A stretch of DNA of 64,000 nucleotides, from NCBI GenBank assembly GCA_014237855.1, contig JABACD010000006.1:1-64000 (forward strand), given 5' to 3'. Origin of the DNA: Planctomycetota bacterium. Its GTDB lineage: Bacteria > Planctomycetota > UBA1135 > GCA-002686595. Under the pieces are notes generated by a model. The model worked only from the letters and a program-made list of their open reading frames with translations. It was not told the DNA's origin and searched no databases. Shown here one piece after another: positions 54,663-63,967 of the stretch (positions are counted from its first letter, which is position 1; the number at the start of each line of letters is the position of its first letter). A program made the position numbers and the translations under genes.

Positions 54663-57380
54663 ATGACACGCCTCTTCCTGCTCGACGGCACCGCCCTGGC
54701 CTATCGCGCCCATTTCGCCATGGCGCGCTCTGGACTGACAACCACTGACGGGCGCCCCACCGGTGCGACCTACGGTTTCACGATGACCCTGCGACGCATC
54801 CTCGAGCAGGAGCAGCCCGAGGCCATCGCCGTCGCCTTCGACCCACCAGGCCCGACCTTCAGGCACAAGCAGTTCGCCGAGTACAAGGCCACGCGGGAGC
54901 GCATGCCCGAGGACCTCCTGACGCAGCTCGATGACATTCGTGAGGTCGTCCGAGCCCACGGGATCGTCATCTTCGAGCGCCCGGGGTTCGAGGCTGATGA
55001 TGTCATTGGCACGCTGGCCAAGCAGAGCGAGGCTCGTGGAGACGAGGTGATGCTCGTCACCGGCGACAAGGATCTGATGCAGCTGGTGAGCGACAGGGTC
55101 AAGCTCTACAACGTCTTCAAGCCCAAGATCGATCTCGTCATCGAGGGACTCGAAGCCGTCAACGCGAAGTTCGGAACGACTCCCGATCACGTGATTGATG
55201 TGCTCGCCATCATGGGCGACACCTCTGACAACATCCCCGGGGTGAAGGGTATCGGCGAGAAGGGCGCTTCCAAGCTGATCGCTCAGTTTGGCAGCGTGGC
55301 TGGAGTGCTCGAGCACCTCGAGGAGGTCAAGGGCAAGGCCCGCGAGCACATCGAGCGTGATCGAGAGCAGCTCTTGATGTCACTCGACCTGGTCACCATC
55401 GATACTCAGGTCGAGCTGGATCCCGGCATCGAGGCCGTGGGCGCTGCAAGCCCGAACTCAGACGAGCTACTCGCCCTCTTTCATCGCCTCGACTTCCAGA
55501 GCCTGGCGACCAAGATCGCCACGGGTGCAAGCAGCAAGCCTCGCGAGGAGATGAAGCGTGACTATGTCACCGTGAAGACGGAGGACGAGTTCGACTGCAT
55601 GGAGAGCGAGCTGCGTGAGGCTGGGGGCTTCGCCTTCGATACGGAGACCACCAGCCTGGACGCCATGCAGGCCAAGCTGGTGGGGCTGTCGTTCAGTGCG
55701 GCGGAAGGTCGCGCTTTCTATGTTCCCGCGAACCTGGATCCACCTCTGTACGGAGGAACCAACGGCTTGCTGGAGCGCCTGCAACCCCTGCTCACCGACT
55801 CGACACTCGAGCGTTGGGGTCAGAACTACAAGTACGATGCCCTGGTCATGCGAAGCAATGGGCTCGAGATCGCAGCGCCCGACTTTGACACCCTGATCGC
55901 CAGTTACTGCGTGGCAGGCAGCTCTCGCCGACACAACCTGGATGAGCTGGCCCTGCACTACTTTGACCTGCGCAAGATCCCCACCGCCCAGCTGATCGGT
56001 ACGGGCAAGAAGCAGGTCACCATGGACACGCTCCCCATCGATCAGGTTGCCGAATATGCCTGCGAGGATGCGGACGTCACCTTTCGGCTCAGGGCCATCC
56101 TCGAGAAAGAGCTCGACCAGGCCGGCACCCGTGACCTCTATGAGGAGCTGGAGCTGCCCCTGGTGCCGGTCCTGACCAACATGCAAGAGCGGGGGATCCG
56201 CCTGAATGCAGGGTTGCTGGAGACCTATGCGGAGGTCCTTCAGAAGGACATCGACGCCCTGGTCTATGACATCCAGGGTCTGGCTGGTGAGAACCTGAAC
56301 GTCAACAGCACCAAGGCACTGGGCTCCGTTCTCTTCGAGAAGCTGCGAATCCAGGACGAGGCGGGAGTCAAGCGTCCCAAGAAGACCAAGACTGGCTGGG
56401 CGACCGATCACCAGACCCTCTCCGAGAAGTACGAGGGGGTTCCAATCGTCGAGAAGATTCTCCAGTACAGAGAGCTCGCCAAGCTCAAGAGCACCTACGT
56501 CGATGCCCTGCCGACCTTCGTCAACCCCCAGACCGGGCGCATCCACTGCAGCTTCAGTCAGGTCTCCGCTGCCACCGGACGGCTGGCCTCGAGTGAGCCG
56601 AACCTCCAGAACATCCCCGTTCGCACCGAGCGCGGTCGAAAGCTGCGCGAGGCCTTCGTACCACGCGAACCTGACCAGGCTGGGGAGTGGCTGCTGCTGG
56701 CAGCTGACTACAGCCAGGTCGAGCTGCGAATCATGGCTCACTTCTCCGAGGACCCGGGGCTGGTGCAGGCCTTCTCCGAGGGACGTGACATCCACAGCTC
56801 CACAGCCGCGATCATCTTTGGTGTCCAGATGGACGAGATCGACCGCGAGCTCCGTAGCCGGGCCAAGGCGATCAACTTCGGGCTGCTCTATGGCATGGGC
56901 CCGGGACGACTGGCGCGGGAAACGGGACTATCCGTGCCCGAGGCCCGTGAGTTCATCGAGCGCTACTTCAACTCCTTCCCCAGCGTCCGCGCCTGGATCG
57001 ACAGGACCCTCGATGAAGCACGGGAGCGCGGGTACGTGGAGACCATTGGGGGCCGTCGACGAAACACTCCCGACATCGACAGCTCGAATTCACGTATCCG
57101 ATCGGCAGCTGAGAACGCTGCTGTCAACACACCGATCCAGGGCTCGGCAGCGGACATCATCAAGCGCGCGATGATCGACCTGGAGGAGCGCCTCTCGAAC
57201 TCGGAGCTGGCCGGCCAGATGCTCCTGCAGGTCCATGACGAGCTGGTCCTGGAGGTTCCCAGCTCCGAGCTGGAACCGACGACTGAGATGGTGCGGGACT
57301 GCATGGAGAACGCGATGGAGCTGCGCGTGCCCTTGCAGGTCGACTTCGGCTGGGGAGACAACTGGCTGAAGGCCCACTGA
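54663..57380 (+). CDS. polA: DNA polymerase I
   Basis: A 905-residue polymerase with three complete domains. The 5'-3' nuclease (residues 1-~290) has LFLLDGTALAYRAHFAM and GFEADDVIGTLAKQSEARGD. The 3'-5' exonuclease (~310-490) appears intact, with FAFDTETTSLDAM, WGQNYKYDALVM and EYACEDADVTFRL. The polymerase domain holds LLAADYSQVELRIMAHFSED (~680), RSRAKAINFGLLYGMGPGRLA and LLQVHDELVLEVP (~858). All catalytic acids are present, so repair and Okazaki processing functions are expected. The start at ATG 54663 fits the family N-terminus. Confidence 0.97.
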   Translation: MTRLFLLDGTALAYRAHFAMARSGLTTTDGRPTGATYGFTMTLRRILEQEQPEAIAVAFDPPGPTFRHKQFAEYKATRERMPEDLLTQLDDIREVVRAHGIVIFERPGFEADDVIGTLAKQSEARGDEVMLVTGDKDLMQLVSDRVKLYNVFKPKIDLVIEGLEAVNAKFGTTPDHVIDVLAIMGDTSDNIPGVKGIGEKGASKLIAQFGSVAGVLEHLEEVKGKAREHIERDREQLLMSLDLVTIDTQVELDPGIEAVGAASPNSDELLALFHRLDFQSLATKIATGASSKPREEMKRDYVTVKTEDEFDCMESELREAGGFAFDTETTSLDAMQAKLVGLSFSAAEGRAFYVPANLDPPLYGGTNGLLERLQPLLTDSTLERWGQNYKYDALVMRSNGLEIAAPDFDTLIASYCVAGSSRRHNLDELALHYFDLRKIPTAQLIGTGKKQVTMDTLPIDQVAEYACEDADVTFRLRAILEKELDQAGTRDLYEELELPLVPVLTNMQERGIRLNAGLLETYAEVLQKDIDALVYDIQGLAGENLNVNSTKALGSVLFEKLRIQDEAGVKRPKKTKTGWATDHQTLSEKYEGVPIVEKILQYRELAKLKSTYVDALPTFVNPQTGRIHCSFSQVSAATGRLASSEPNLQNIPVRTERGRKLREAFVPREPDQAGEWLLLAADYSQVELRIMAHFSEDPGLVQAFSEGRDIHSSTAAIIFGVQMDEIDRELRSRAKAINFGLLYGMGPGRLARETGLSVPEAREFIERYFNSFPSVRAWIDRTLDEARERGYVETIGGRRRNTPDIDSSNSRIRSAAENAAVNTPIQGSAADIIKRAMIDLEERLSNSELAGQMLLQVHDELVLEVPSSELEPTTEMVRDCMENAMELRVPLQVDFGWGDNWLKAH

Positions 57381-57774
57381 GCGGGTCCCCAGGGAAGTCC
57401 AGCTCCTCCCGGCCCCCGGCCTCGACTGGAGCCGTCAGAAGAGTCTCAGTTCCGAAAAGCGGCCTGATCCCCGCCCTGGCGGAGGTCGGGATCAGGGCTG
57501 CTCGAGTAGCGCGAGGCTCCCTCGAAGCACCCACCTTCGCCCCCTGCCGCGCCCAGGCAAGACCGGCCCAGGAAGCCGGGGTCAGGCTCAAGCTGGACTT
57601 GTGATGGGGCGAAGACTGCCCTGGGTCCGCAACTCGGTCCGAGAGACCGGGTCCTGCCCATCGAGATCCGGGGGAGCCGCACTTGTCTCCCGGGCTGGTT
57701 GGGTTAGCCTAGGGGCGATTCTAGGGTCCACCCCTCTACTTGTTTCCGGGCCCCCCGATTCCTCATTCACGACA
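57381..57774. other. 394-base intergenic region between polA and the polyferredoxin gene
   Basis: It holds the hairpin at 57463-57496, then GC-rich sequence. The last part (57697-57725) is a mixed stretch with GGTTAGCCTAGG and ATTCTAGG, which may lie near the promoter. An open frame from 57601 joins the polyferredoxin frame but encodes a weak extension. I see no RNA gene. Confidence 0.45.
57463..57496 (+). terminator. Hairpin downstream of polA
   Basis: CCTGATCCC and GGGATCAGG form a 9-bp stem enclosing a nested CCGCC/GGCGG stem. It is about 80 bases past the polA stop and has no T tract, so a factor-independent terminator is possible but not certain. An attenuator for the next gene is the alternative. 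Confidence 0.45.
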
Positions 57775-58911
57775 ATGGCCGACGCTCAGACCACAGCTGT
57801 TACGGATACCTTCCGGGTGGACAAGGAGGCATGCATCGCCTGCGATGCCTGCTGCCAGGAATTCCCGGAGGTCTTCTTCATGGATACCGACGACAAGGCC
57901 AATGTCGTCGACAATCAGCAAGCGGACCTCTACAACGCCCGCACGGTCGTGGAGATCTGCCCCACCGACGCGATCCACTTCAGCGGCGAGCTGCCCGAAG
58001 CAGAGGATCTGACCACTCTCGAGGAGGTCGACGGTTGGGAACTGGAGTGGGCGAAGCATCGGAACCTCCCCGAGAATGCCCTCGAGCGTGATCGCCGCTA
58101 TGGACGCGACTTCGAGGTGACCGAGCACGAGGGATACGTGCTGGTCGAGCTTCGCCTGCCGACCATGGTGCCGGCCCTGCGCGACCGCTTCCGCTATGGG
58201 CTTCCAGAGATCATGCCCGAGTACGGCGCCCATGCCTATCAACAGGGCTCCAAGCTGATGCTCACGGCCTGGGTCAAGGATCCCAAGATCCGAGCACTCG
58301 CAGGGACGTCCAACTCCTTCCCGAGTCAGTTCACCAAGGAGTTCGAGATCAAGCGCGACATTGTTGGTTCAGTCCAACGCAACGATGCCCACGGCATCTA
58401 CCAGGTCGTGCTATTCACGGACGTCGAGACTCAGATGAACTGGGAGTGGAAGGCTCACTTCATCACGACACTCTGCACATCCTGTGGAATCTGTGAGCGG
58501 GTTTGCCCCACCAATGCAATCACCTCCGGTGACGAGCGCTTCCACATCGAGCCGGACCTGTGCATCAACTGCTCGGTCTGTGGGGTCTACTGCCCCTTCG
58601 ACGCGATCAACGACAACTCCGAGATCCTCGTCGAGAAGATCAAGCCCAAGCAGATCCCCAAGGCGGAGGTCCACGAAGAGCTCTGCACTGGCTGCCGCTT
58701 CTGCGAGGATGTTTGTCCTTTCGACGCGATTGGCATGAAAATGGACACGGAGAATTCCTTCCAGCTGATCGCCGAGGTCTATGCCAAGAAGTGCACGTCG
58801 TGCAAGCTCTGCGAGCAGGTCTGCATCAAGGACGCGATCGAGGTCCCGCGAAAGCACCAGTTCGAGGACATCGGAATGTCCTTCATGAGCTACCTGACGG
58901 ACGACCACTAG
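57775..58911 (+). CDS. Polyferredoxin with five iron-sulfur cluster motifs
   Basis: A 378-residue cytoplasmic protein. An N-terminal single-cluster ferredoxin has Cys20, Cys23, Cys26 and Cys62 (CIACDACC, EICPTDAI). A central region of ~165 residues (about 70-230) with no recognised motif follows (VLVELRLPTMVPALRDRFRY, LTAWVKDPKIRALAG). Four CxxCxxCxxxC clusters then start at Cys234 (CTSCGICERVCP), 263 (CINCSVCGVYCP), 304 (CTGCRFCEDVCP) and 340 (CTSCKLCEQVCI). It is likely an electron conduit; the partner is unknown. ATG 57775 is preferred to a longer frame without conserved N-terminal sequence. A strong terminator follows at 58926. Confidence 0.85.
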   Translation: MADAQTTAVTDTFRVDKEACIACDACCQEFPEVFFMDTDDKANVVDNQQADLYNARTVVEICPTDAIHFSGELPEAEDLTTLEEVDGWELEWAKHRNLPENALERDRRYGRDFEVTEHEGYVLVELRLPTMVPALRDRFRYGLPEIMPEYGAHAYQQGSKLMLTAWVKDPKIRALAGTSNSFPSQFTKEFEIKRDIVGSVQRNDAHGIYQVVLFTDVETQMNWEWKAHFITTLCTSCGICERVCPTNAITSGDERFHIEPDLCINCSVCGVYCPFDAINDNSEILVEKIKPKQIPKAEVHEELCTGCRFCEDVCPFDAIGMKMDTENSFQLIAEVYAKKCTSCKLCEQVCIKDAIEVPRKHQFEDIGMSFMSYLTDDH

Positions 58912-58925
58912 GACTGTCAGCGAGG

Positions 58926-58983
58926 CGAACAAGCAGGCGGCCCGCCGGATCTCCATCGATCCTGCGGGCCGCTTGCTTGTTCG
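58926..58983. terminator. Long bidirectional hairpin between polyferredoxin and dinB
   Basis: Arms of 20 bases (58926-58945 and 58964-58983) pair except for one position, and an inner GGAT/ATCC pair extends the stem. It sits between convergent genes whose stops are at 58911 and 59013, the standard place for a shared terminator. Confidence 0.8.
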
Positions 58984-59012
58984 GGGGTTGGGACCCCCAC
59001 CGAGCCAGGGGG

Positions 59013-60272
59013 TCAGTCCCCCCGGCGATCCTGTCCATCCGAGCCGTCGAGGCCCTTGGTACGCTTGCGACCCAGGAGAGAGGCAGGCACCACGGCATCT
59101 CGTCCGAACTTGCGGCGCAGCTTGTCCATCTCCTTGGTCGCGCGCTCCAGCTTGGCATTCGTCGCGATCCACTCGGAGCGGCCCTCACCAGGAGCAGGCG
59201 TCTCACCCTCGAACAGCGAGGATTGCTGGGGCTTGCGGACGTCTTCCAGGTTGGAGACCTGAATTCCAATCAGCCGCAAGGGGCCCGGCTTGACGCGTTC
59301 TAGTAGCTGACGGGCAACGGAGTAAATGCGAGGCCCGAGGTTGGTTGCCGAGCCGAGGGTCTTCGTACGCGTGACAGTCTTGAAGTCGGAGAATCGTGCC
59401 TTGAGCGTGATGGTTCTCCCTCGGAGTCCCTTGCTTCGCAAGCCGAAGGCAACCTCTTCGCAGAACTGCAGCATGAAGACACGTAGCTCCTCGCGATCAT
59501 CGATGTCCTCCGCGAAGGTACGCTCGCATCCATGCGACTTCTCCTCACGGCGCGGAGTGACGCGACGAGCATCGATTCCGTGTGCGAGGTCATGAATCCA
59601 AACTCCGCTGGCCCCGAACTCCGCGACAACTTCCTCGCGTGGTCGAGAGGCGAGGTCCCCAACCGTCTCAATCCCCAGCACTCCAAGACGCTTCGCCGTT
59701 CGCTCTCCAACCCCGAATATCTTGGAGACCGGAAGTGGGTCGAGCACCTCTCTCACCTGGTCGGGGCGAATCACGCGAAAGCCATCGGGCTTGTCCAGAT
59801 CGGAGGCAAGCTTGGCCAGGAACTTCGAGGGTGCCACCCCCACGGAGGCAACCAGACCTGTGTCACGCAGGATGTCACGCTTGATCGAATGACCGATATC
59901 GATCACACCCCCGTGCAGGCGCTCGCAGCCCGCAACATCGAGGAAGGCCTCATCCAAGGAGAGTGGTTCCACCAGCGGGGTGTAGCGCTGGAATATCCCC
60001 ATGATCTGTCGCGAGGCCTCCGTGTAGCGGTCGAAGTCCGGCGGAAGGACCACAATATTCGGGCACAGTCTGCGGGCCTGAGAGGTCGGCATGGCCGAGT
60101 GGACTCCATAGGCTCGGGCCTCATAGCTAGCTGCCGAGATCACCCCTCGGCCCGATGCCGGCCCGCCCACGCAGACCGGTAGCCCGGCGAGAGAAGGGTT
60201 GTCTCGCACCTCCACGGAGGCGTAGAAGGCGTCCATATCGACGTGGAGAATGTGCAGAGAGGCCTCAGCCAT
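59013..60272 (-). CDS. dinB: DNA polymerase IV (Y family)
   Basis: A 419-residue Y-family translesion polymerase. LHILHVDMDAFYASVEVRDN supplies the first catalytic Asp pair, SYEARAYGVHSAMPTSQARR the finger region, and LSLDEAFLDVAG the second catalytic motif. ASVGVAPSKFLAKLASDLDK and GVGERTAKRLGVLGIETVG follow, with a little-finger domain to residue ~350. QQSSLF near 365 is a likely sliding-clamp-binding motif, and the last ~50 residues form a basic tail. It converges on the polyferredoxin gene and diverges from the OleA-like gene. Confidence 0.95.
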   Translation of the reverse strand: MAEASLHILHVDMDAFYASVEVRDNPSLAGLPVCVGGPASGRGVISAASYEARAYGVHSAMPTSQARRLCPNIVVLPPDFDRYTEASRQIMGIFQRYTPLVEPLSLDEAFLDVAGCERLHGGVIDIGHSIKRDILRDTGLVASVGVAPSKFLAKLASDLDKPDGFRVIRPDQVREVLDPLPVSKIFGVGERTAKRLGVLGIETVGDLASRPREEVVAEFGASGVWIHDLAHGIDARRVTPRREEKSHGCERTFAEDIDDREELRVFMLQFCEEVAFGLRSKGLRGRTITLKARFSDFKTVTRTKTLGSATNLGPRIYSVARQLLERVKPGPLRLIGIQVSNLEDVRKPQQSSLFEGETPAPGEGRSEWIATNAKLERATKEMDKLRRKFGRDAVVPASLLGRKRTKGLDGSDGQDRRGD

Positions 60273-60414
60273 CCTGCTCAGGTTGCCCCAAGATTGCCAG
60301 ATCCGTCAACAGGGACCTCGGTTGAGTTCTTGCGCGAGGGCCTGGCGCCCCTATCCTGCTTGGCCGCTCCTCCCGGACCAGGCATGTGTCGGGGGGGACC
60401 AAGACCACCCTGCC

Positions 60415-61452
60415 ATGCGTTTCGACCACGTACACCTCGAGGCCTTCGGCCACGCTCTCCCTGAACAGAGCACATCTTCCGAGGAGCTCGAAGAACAGCT
60501 CCTGCCGGTCTACGAGAAGCTCGGCCTATCCGTTGGACGACTCGAGTTGATGAGCGGCATACGCGAACGTCGCTTCTGGCCCGAGGGAACCCGCTCCAGT
60601 ACGGTTGCCCTTCGTGCGGCCGAGGCTGCGCTCTCACGAACTTCGTTCGACCGCGAACGGATCGGTCTCCTCATTCACTCCTCGGTATGCAAGGACTTCC
60701 TCGAACCTGCCACCGCTTCGGTCGTGCATGGCGCGCTTGGACTTCCGCCTGCCTGCACTGCATTCGATATGTCCAATGCCTGTCTCGGGTTTGTCAATGC
60801 CATGACAGTCGTGGCACGGGCGATCGAATCCGGTGACATTGAAGCGGGGCTCGTGGTCGCGGGCGAGGACGGCGGTCCACTCGTTCGCAAGACGATTCAG
60901 TCTCTGGTCCAAGATCCAGGAGTGAAGAGAAGCGACATCAAGACGGCCTACGCCTCTCTGACCATCGCGTCAGGCGCTGCAGCTTGCCTGCTGACTCGTG
61001 ACGATGTCTCCAGCTCACCGCGGAGACTGACTGGCGGCACTTCCCTGGCCGGGACCGAGCACGTGGGCCTCTGCCAGGGAGATCACGCAAGTACGGGAGA
61101 TGGCATGCTCATGGAGACCGACTCCGAGGCCCTGATGCACGCTGGCACTGAGCTGGCCACGCGCACCTGGGGCCGACTGCTCGAGGAGCTGAGCTGGCGC
61201 GCAGAAGATGTCGACCGTGTCATCTGCCATCAGATCGGGGCCGCCCACCGCAAGAACCTGCTCGGGGCGCTGGGGCTCGGGCTGGACATGGATTACCCGA
61301 CCTTCCAGCGACTGGGGAACATGGGCTCGGTTTCCCTGCCACTCACCTTTGATCAGGCCGAGCAGGCTGGCCACCTCCCGCCCGGTCTGCGCGTCGCCCT
61401 GCTGGGCATCGGCAGCGGCCTGCACTGCTGCATGCTCGGCGTGGAGACCTGA
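60415..61452 (+). CDS. Thiolase-fold beta-ketoacyl synthase III, OleA/FabH-like
   Basis: A 345-residue condensing enzyme. The Cys123 nucleophile is in DMSNACLGFVNAM, His272 in VICHQIGAAHRK and Asn302 in RLGNMGSVSLPL, a full Cys-His-Asn triad. The segment SSVCKDFLEPATASVVHGAL, with its acidic residue, resembles OleA proteins, which join two acyl-CoAs head to head, more than housekeeping FabH (inference). LELMSGIRERRFWPEG and VALLGIGSGLHCCMLGVE are shared with the same group. The ATG at 60415 fits the conserved N-terminus. No oleB, oleC or oleD is present. The next genes are a regulator, a FabF-like synthase and an ACP. Confidence 0.85.
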   Translation: MRFDHVHLEAFGHALPEQSTSSEELEEQLLPVYEKLGLSVGRLELMSGIRERRFWPEGTRSSTVALRAAEAALSRTSFDRERIGLLIHSSVCKDFLEPATASVVHGALGLPPACTAFDMSNACLGFVNAMTVVARAIESGDIEAGLVVAGEDGGPLVRKTIQSLVQDPGVKRSDIKTAYASLTIASGAAACLLTRDDVSSSPRRLTGGTSLAGTEHVGLCQGDHASTGDGMLMETDSEALMHAGTELATRTWGRLLEELSWRAEDVDRVICHQIGAAHRKNLLGALGLGLDMDYPTFQRLGNMGSVSLPLTFDQAEQAGHLPPGLRVALLGIGSGLHCCMLGVET

Positions 61453-61661
61453 CCCGACGAACGCCGCTCCCCCATTTGCAACTTCCTGGTGTCGCGAGGC
61501 GCAGGCGAGCGTTCCTATCAGGCCTGAATCCAAGCGCAGTTTTTCGTCCCAAGTCATGGACGGGAGGCCACCGGTGTGGTCTCGTGCTCGACCGCCGCAC
61601 ACCGGATATCAGAAAAACTTGATATCCCTGGAGCTCATGCACTTCGCGAAGGTGCCTGGAG

Positions 61662-62411
61662 ATGGCCCCAGAACAACGGTCAGCGGCAGCCAGATTCATG
61701 GCAAGCACAAGCCCCACCACCACCGAACCCGCCTTCGAGGGCCTCGATCCAAAGCTCGTCGAGCAGCTCCCCACCTTTGAGCTGTTCTTCAAGACGTTCG
61801 GATTCAAGCGCATCCATGGAAGGGTCTGGGGCCTGCTGGTACTCGCAGGCGTCCCCCTTACCAGCAAGGAGATCGCCAAGGCCCTGGACATCTCCCAGGG
61901 AGCGACCTCCAGCTGCCTGAATGAACTGGCGGAGTGGGGAGCAATCCACACAGCATTCGACTCGGCCCGTAGGAGCCACATCCACTCACCCATCGGCAAC
62001 ACCCTGTCCATCGTGGCCACGGTCTTCCGAAGACGAGAGCAGGTCGTACTCGGCAAGCTGCGCACCAGCGTGCGCGGCACTCTGGACTATGTGCGTGAGA
62101 GATACGGGGAGAAGGATCCAAGGGTCCTGACGCTTCGCTCGATCCTCTCCTCTTGCGAGATCGCCGAAGCCGTGATGCAGCTTGTCTTCAACTCGGTCGA
62201 GCGTGCTCTGGGCGACAGCGAGAGCCTGCTCTCGAAGGCGCTCAACGCGGCCTTCAAGGTGGGTATTGGAATGCCAGCGCGCTTCGTGACCCGCGGCAAT
62301 GGCCAGGAGGAGCAAGAGGGACCGCTCCTGCCCGGAGACCTGAGCTCCACTCAGATCACTTTCGAGGAAGAAGAGGTCCGCGAGGAACACGAGGAGCTCC
62401 CCCATGCCTGA
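61662..62411 (+). CDS. GbsR/MarR-family transcriptional regulator
   Basis: A 249-residue regulator with a central winged helix-turn-helix. GRVWGLLVLAGVPLTSKEIA leads into the recognition helix SQGATSSCLNELAEWGAIH, and a helical C-terminal half follows (VRERYGEKDPRVLTLRSILS). GbsR-type proteins regulate osmoprotectant genes in Bacillus; here it sits next to acyl chain genes and probably controls them (inference). Start at ATG 61662 (AAGG upstream) or 61698. Its stop overlaps the FabF-like start (ATGCCTGA at 62404-62411). Confidence 0.8.
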   Translation: MAPEQRSAAARFMASTSPTTTEPAFEGLDPKLVEQLPTFELFFKTFGFKRIHGRVWGLLVLAGVPLTSKEIAKALDISQGATSSCLNELAEWGAIHTAFDSARRSHIHSPIGNTLSIVATVFRRREQVVLGKLRTSVRGTLDYVRERYGEKDPRVLTLRSILSSCEIAEAVMQLVFNSVERALGDSESLLSKALNAAFKVGIGMPARFVTRGNGQEEQEGPLLPGDLSSTQITFEEEEVREEHEELPHA

Positions 62412-63636
62412 GCTCCCGCGCATCGTCATCACCGGGGTGGGGCTCACCAGTCCCAACGGAGATGACCTCTCCTCCTACCGACAGAATCTCCTGCAGGGGG
62501 TCTCGGGTGTAGAGCCCTATCAAATCCGCCACGTTGGAGAGACTCTCGCTGGTGTCTGCCACTTTGATTCCAATCGCTACCAGAAGCGCAAGGAGCTCCG
62601 CCGCGGTACACGTGCGGGCTCGATAGCCATCTACTGCGCAAGAGAGGCCACAAAGGACGCCGGCCTGGAGCCGACCCACTACGGGAAGGAGCGCACTGGC
62701 ATCTATGTCGGCATCACCGAGCATGGCAATGTCGAGACCGAGAATGAGGTCCATGCCGTCTCCCAGTACGACTTCGACCTCTCGTTCTGGTCTCACCACC
62801 ACAACCCCCGCACAGTCGCCAACAATCCTGCCGGAGAGGTGACCCTCAACACCGGGCTTCATGGGCCCGCTTACTGCCTGGGCGGTGCCTGTGCAGCAGG
62901 CAACCTCGGGCTGATCCAGGCGGCACAGATGCTGCAGCTTGGAGAGGTCGACATGGCCCTCGGCGGCGGCGTCTCCGAGAGCATTCACACCTTCGGCATC
63001 TTTGCCAGCTTCATGTCTCAGGGCGCCCTGGCAAAGAATGACGACCCCGCCAGGGCCTCACGCCCCTTCGACCGGGACCGCAACGGCATCGTCGTCTCCG
63101 AGGGCGGCTGCCTGTTCACACTCGAACGCCTGGATGATGCTGAAGAGCGCGGCGCGAAGATCTACGGCGAGCTTGTTGGTCACGCGATCAACTCTGACGC
63201 CTCGGACTTCGTGCTACCGCTGGCCGAGCGTCAGAACCGCTGCATGCGAATGGCCCTCGAGAAGGCCGGAATGCAGCCATCTGACATCGATATCGTCAAC
63301 ACGCATGCCACCTCGACAGCCCAGGGAGACATCCAGGAGTGCATGGCACTCTCGCAGGTGTTTGGCGACAGCGAACGCACGCACATCAACAACACGAAGA
63401 GCTTCATTGGCCACACCATGGGTGCCGCCGGTGCACTCGAGCTGGCTGGGAACCTGCCGTCATTCAATGATGGCGTTGTTCACCCCACGATCAATGTCGA
63501 CAACCTTGATCCCGACTGTGAGGTTCGGGGCCTCGTGCTGAACTCCCCCAAGGAGATCGGGCAGGTCGACAACATTCTCTCTCTTTCTTTTGGAATGCTC
63601 GGCATCAACTCAGCCGTCATCATTCGCCGCTACTAG
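62404..63636 (+). CDS. Beta-ketoacyl-ACP synthase II-like (FabF family)
   Basis: A 410-residue condensing enzyme of the KAS I/II group. The Cys163 nucleophile lies in YCLGGACAAGNLGL, His301 in NTHATSTAQGD and His337 in SFIGHTMGAAG, so the Cys-His-His triad is complete. RIVITGVGLTSPNGDDL opens the protein and FDRDRNGIVVSEGG is the family loop. Length is normal for FabF. It is coupled to the regulator and followed 25 bases later by an ACP, which points to a specialised acyl or polyketide-type chain rather than the primary pathway. Confidence 0.92.
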   Translation: MPELPRIVITGVGLTSPNGDDLSSYRQNLLQGVSGVEPYQIRHVGETLAGVCHFDSNRYQKRKELRRGTRAGSIAIYCAREATKDAGLEPTHYGKERTGIYVGITEHGNVETENEVHAVSQYDFDLSFWSHHHNPRTVANNPAGEVTLNTGLHGPAYCLGGACAAGNLGLIQAAQMLQLGEVDMALGGGVSESIHTFGIFASFMSQGALAKNDDPARASRPFDRDRNGIVVSEGGCLFTLERLDDAEERGAKIYGELVGHAINSDASDFVLPLAERQNRCMRMALEKAGMQPSDIDIVNTHATSTAQGDIQECMALSQVFGDSERTHINNTKSFIGHTMGAAGALELAGNLPSFNDGVVHPTINVDNLDPDCEVRGLVLNSPKEIGQVDNILSLSFGMLGINSAVIIRRY

Positions 63637-63661
63637 TACTTTCACGCCTCAGAATTTCGCC

Positions 63662-63934
63662 ATGACCCGTGACGAGACCATCCTCGCCGTCAAGGACATC
63701 ATTTCCACCATCGCCCCCGACGAAGAACTCGTTGGCCTTGACACGGCTGTGCCGCTGCGAGACCAGATTGAGCTCGACTCGATGGACTTTCTCGACATCG
63801 TGATGGAATTGCGGAAGCGCTATTCGGTCCAGATGCCGGAGGAGGACTACGGTGAACTCAACACCCTCGATAGCTGTGCGGACTACCTGATGCCCCGTCT
63901 CGAGGGCCAGGAACTCAAGCTCCAGAACGCCTGA
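63662..63934 (+). CDS. Acyl carrier protein
   Basis: A 90-residue ACP with the phosphopantetheine Ser40 in IELDSMDFLDIVMELRKRY. Preceding helix I (TILAVKDIISTIAPDEEL) and the final helix (LDSCADYLMPRLEGQEL) match the four-helix fold. The DSM rather than DSL motif is common in specialised ACPs. ATG 63662 is chosen because it begins the conserved helix; the longer frame overlaps the synthase. It is part of the cluster with FabF and the partial gene beyond. Confidence 0.9.
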   Translation: MTRDETILAVKDIISTIAPDEELVGLDTAVPLRDQIELDSMDFLDIVMELRKRYSVQMPEEDYGELNTLDSCADYLMPRLEGQELKLQNA

Positions 63935-63967
63935 GCCCGGCTGGGCACAGGCCCGCCCCCAGCCGTC

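Noticed and set aside
55467-56795. Long open frame antisense to polA (over 440 codons)
   Set aside because: It is the reverse-strand shadow of a clearly conserved polymerase, with no family motif and no ribosome site. High GC content makes such shadows common.
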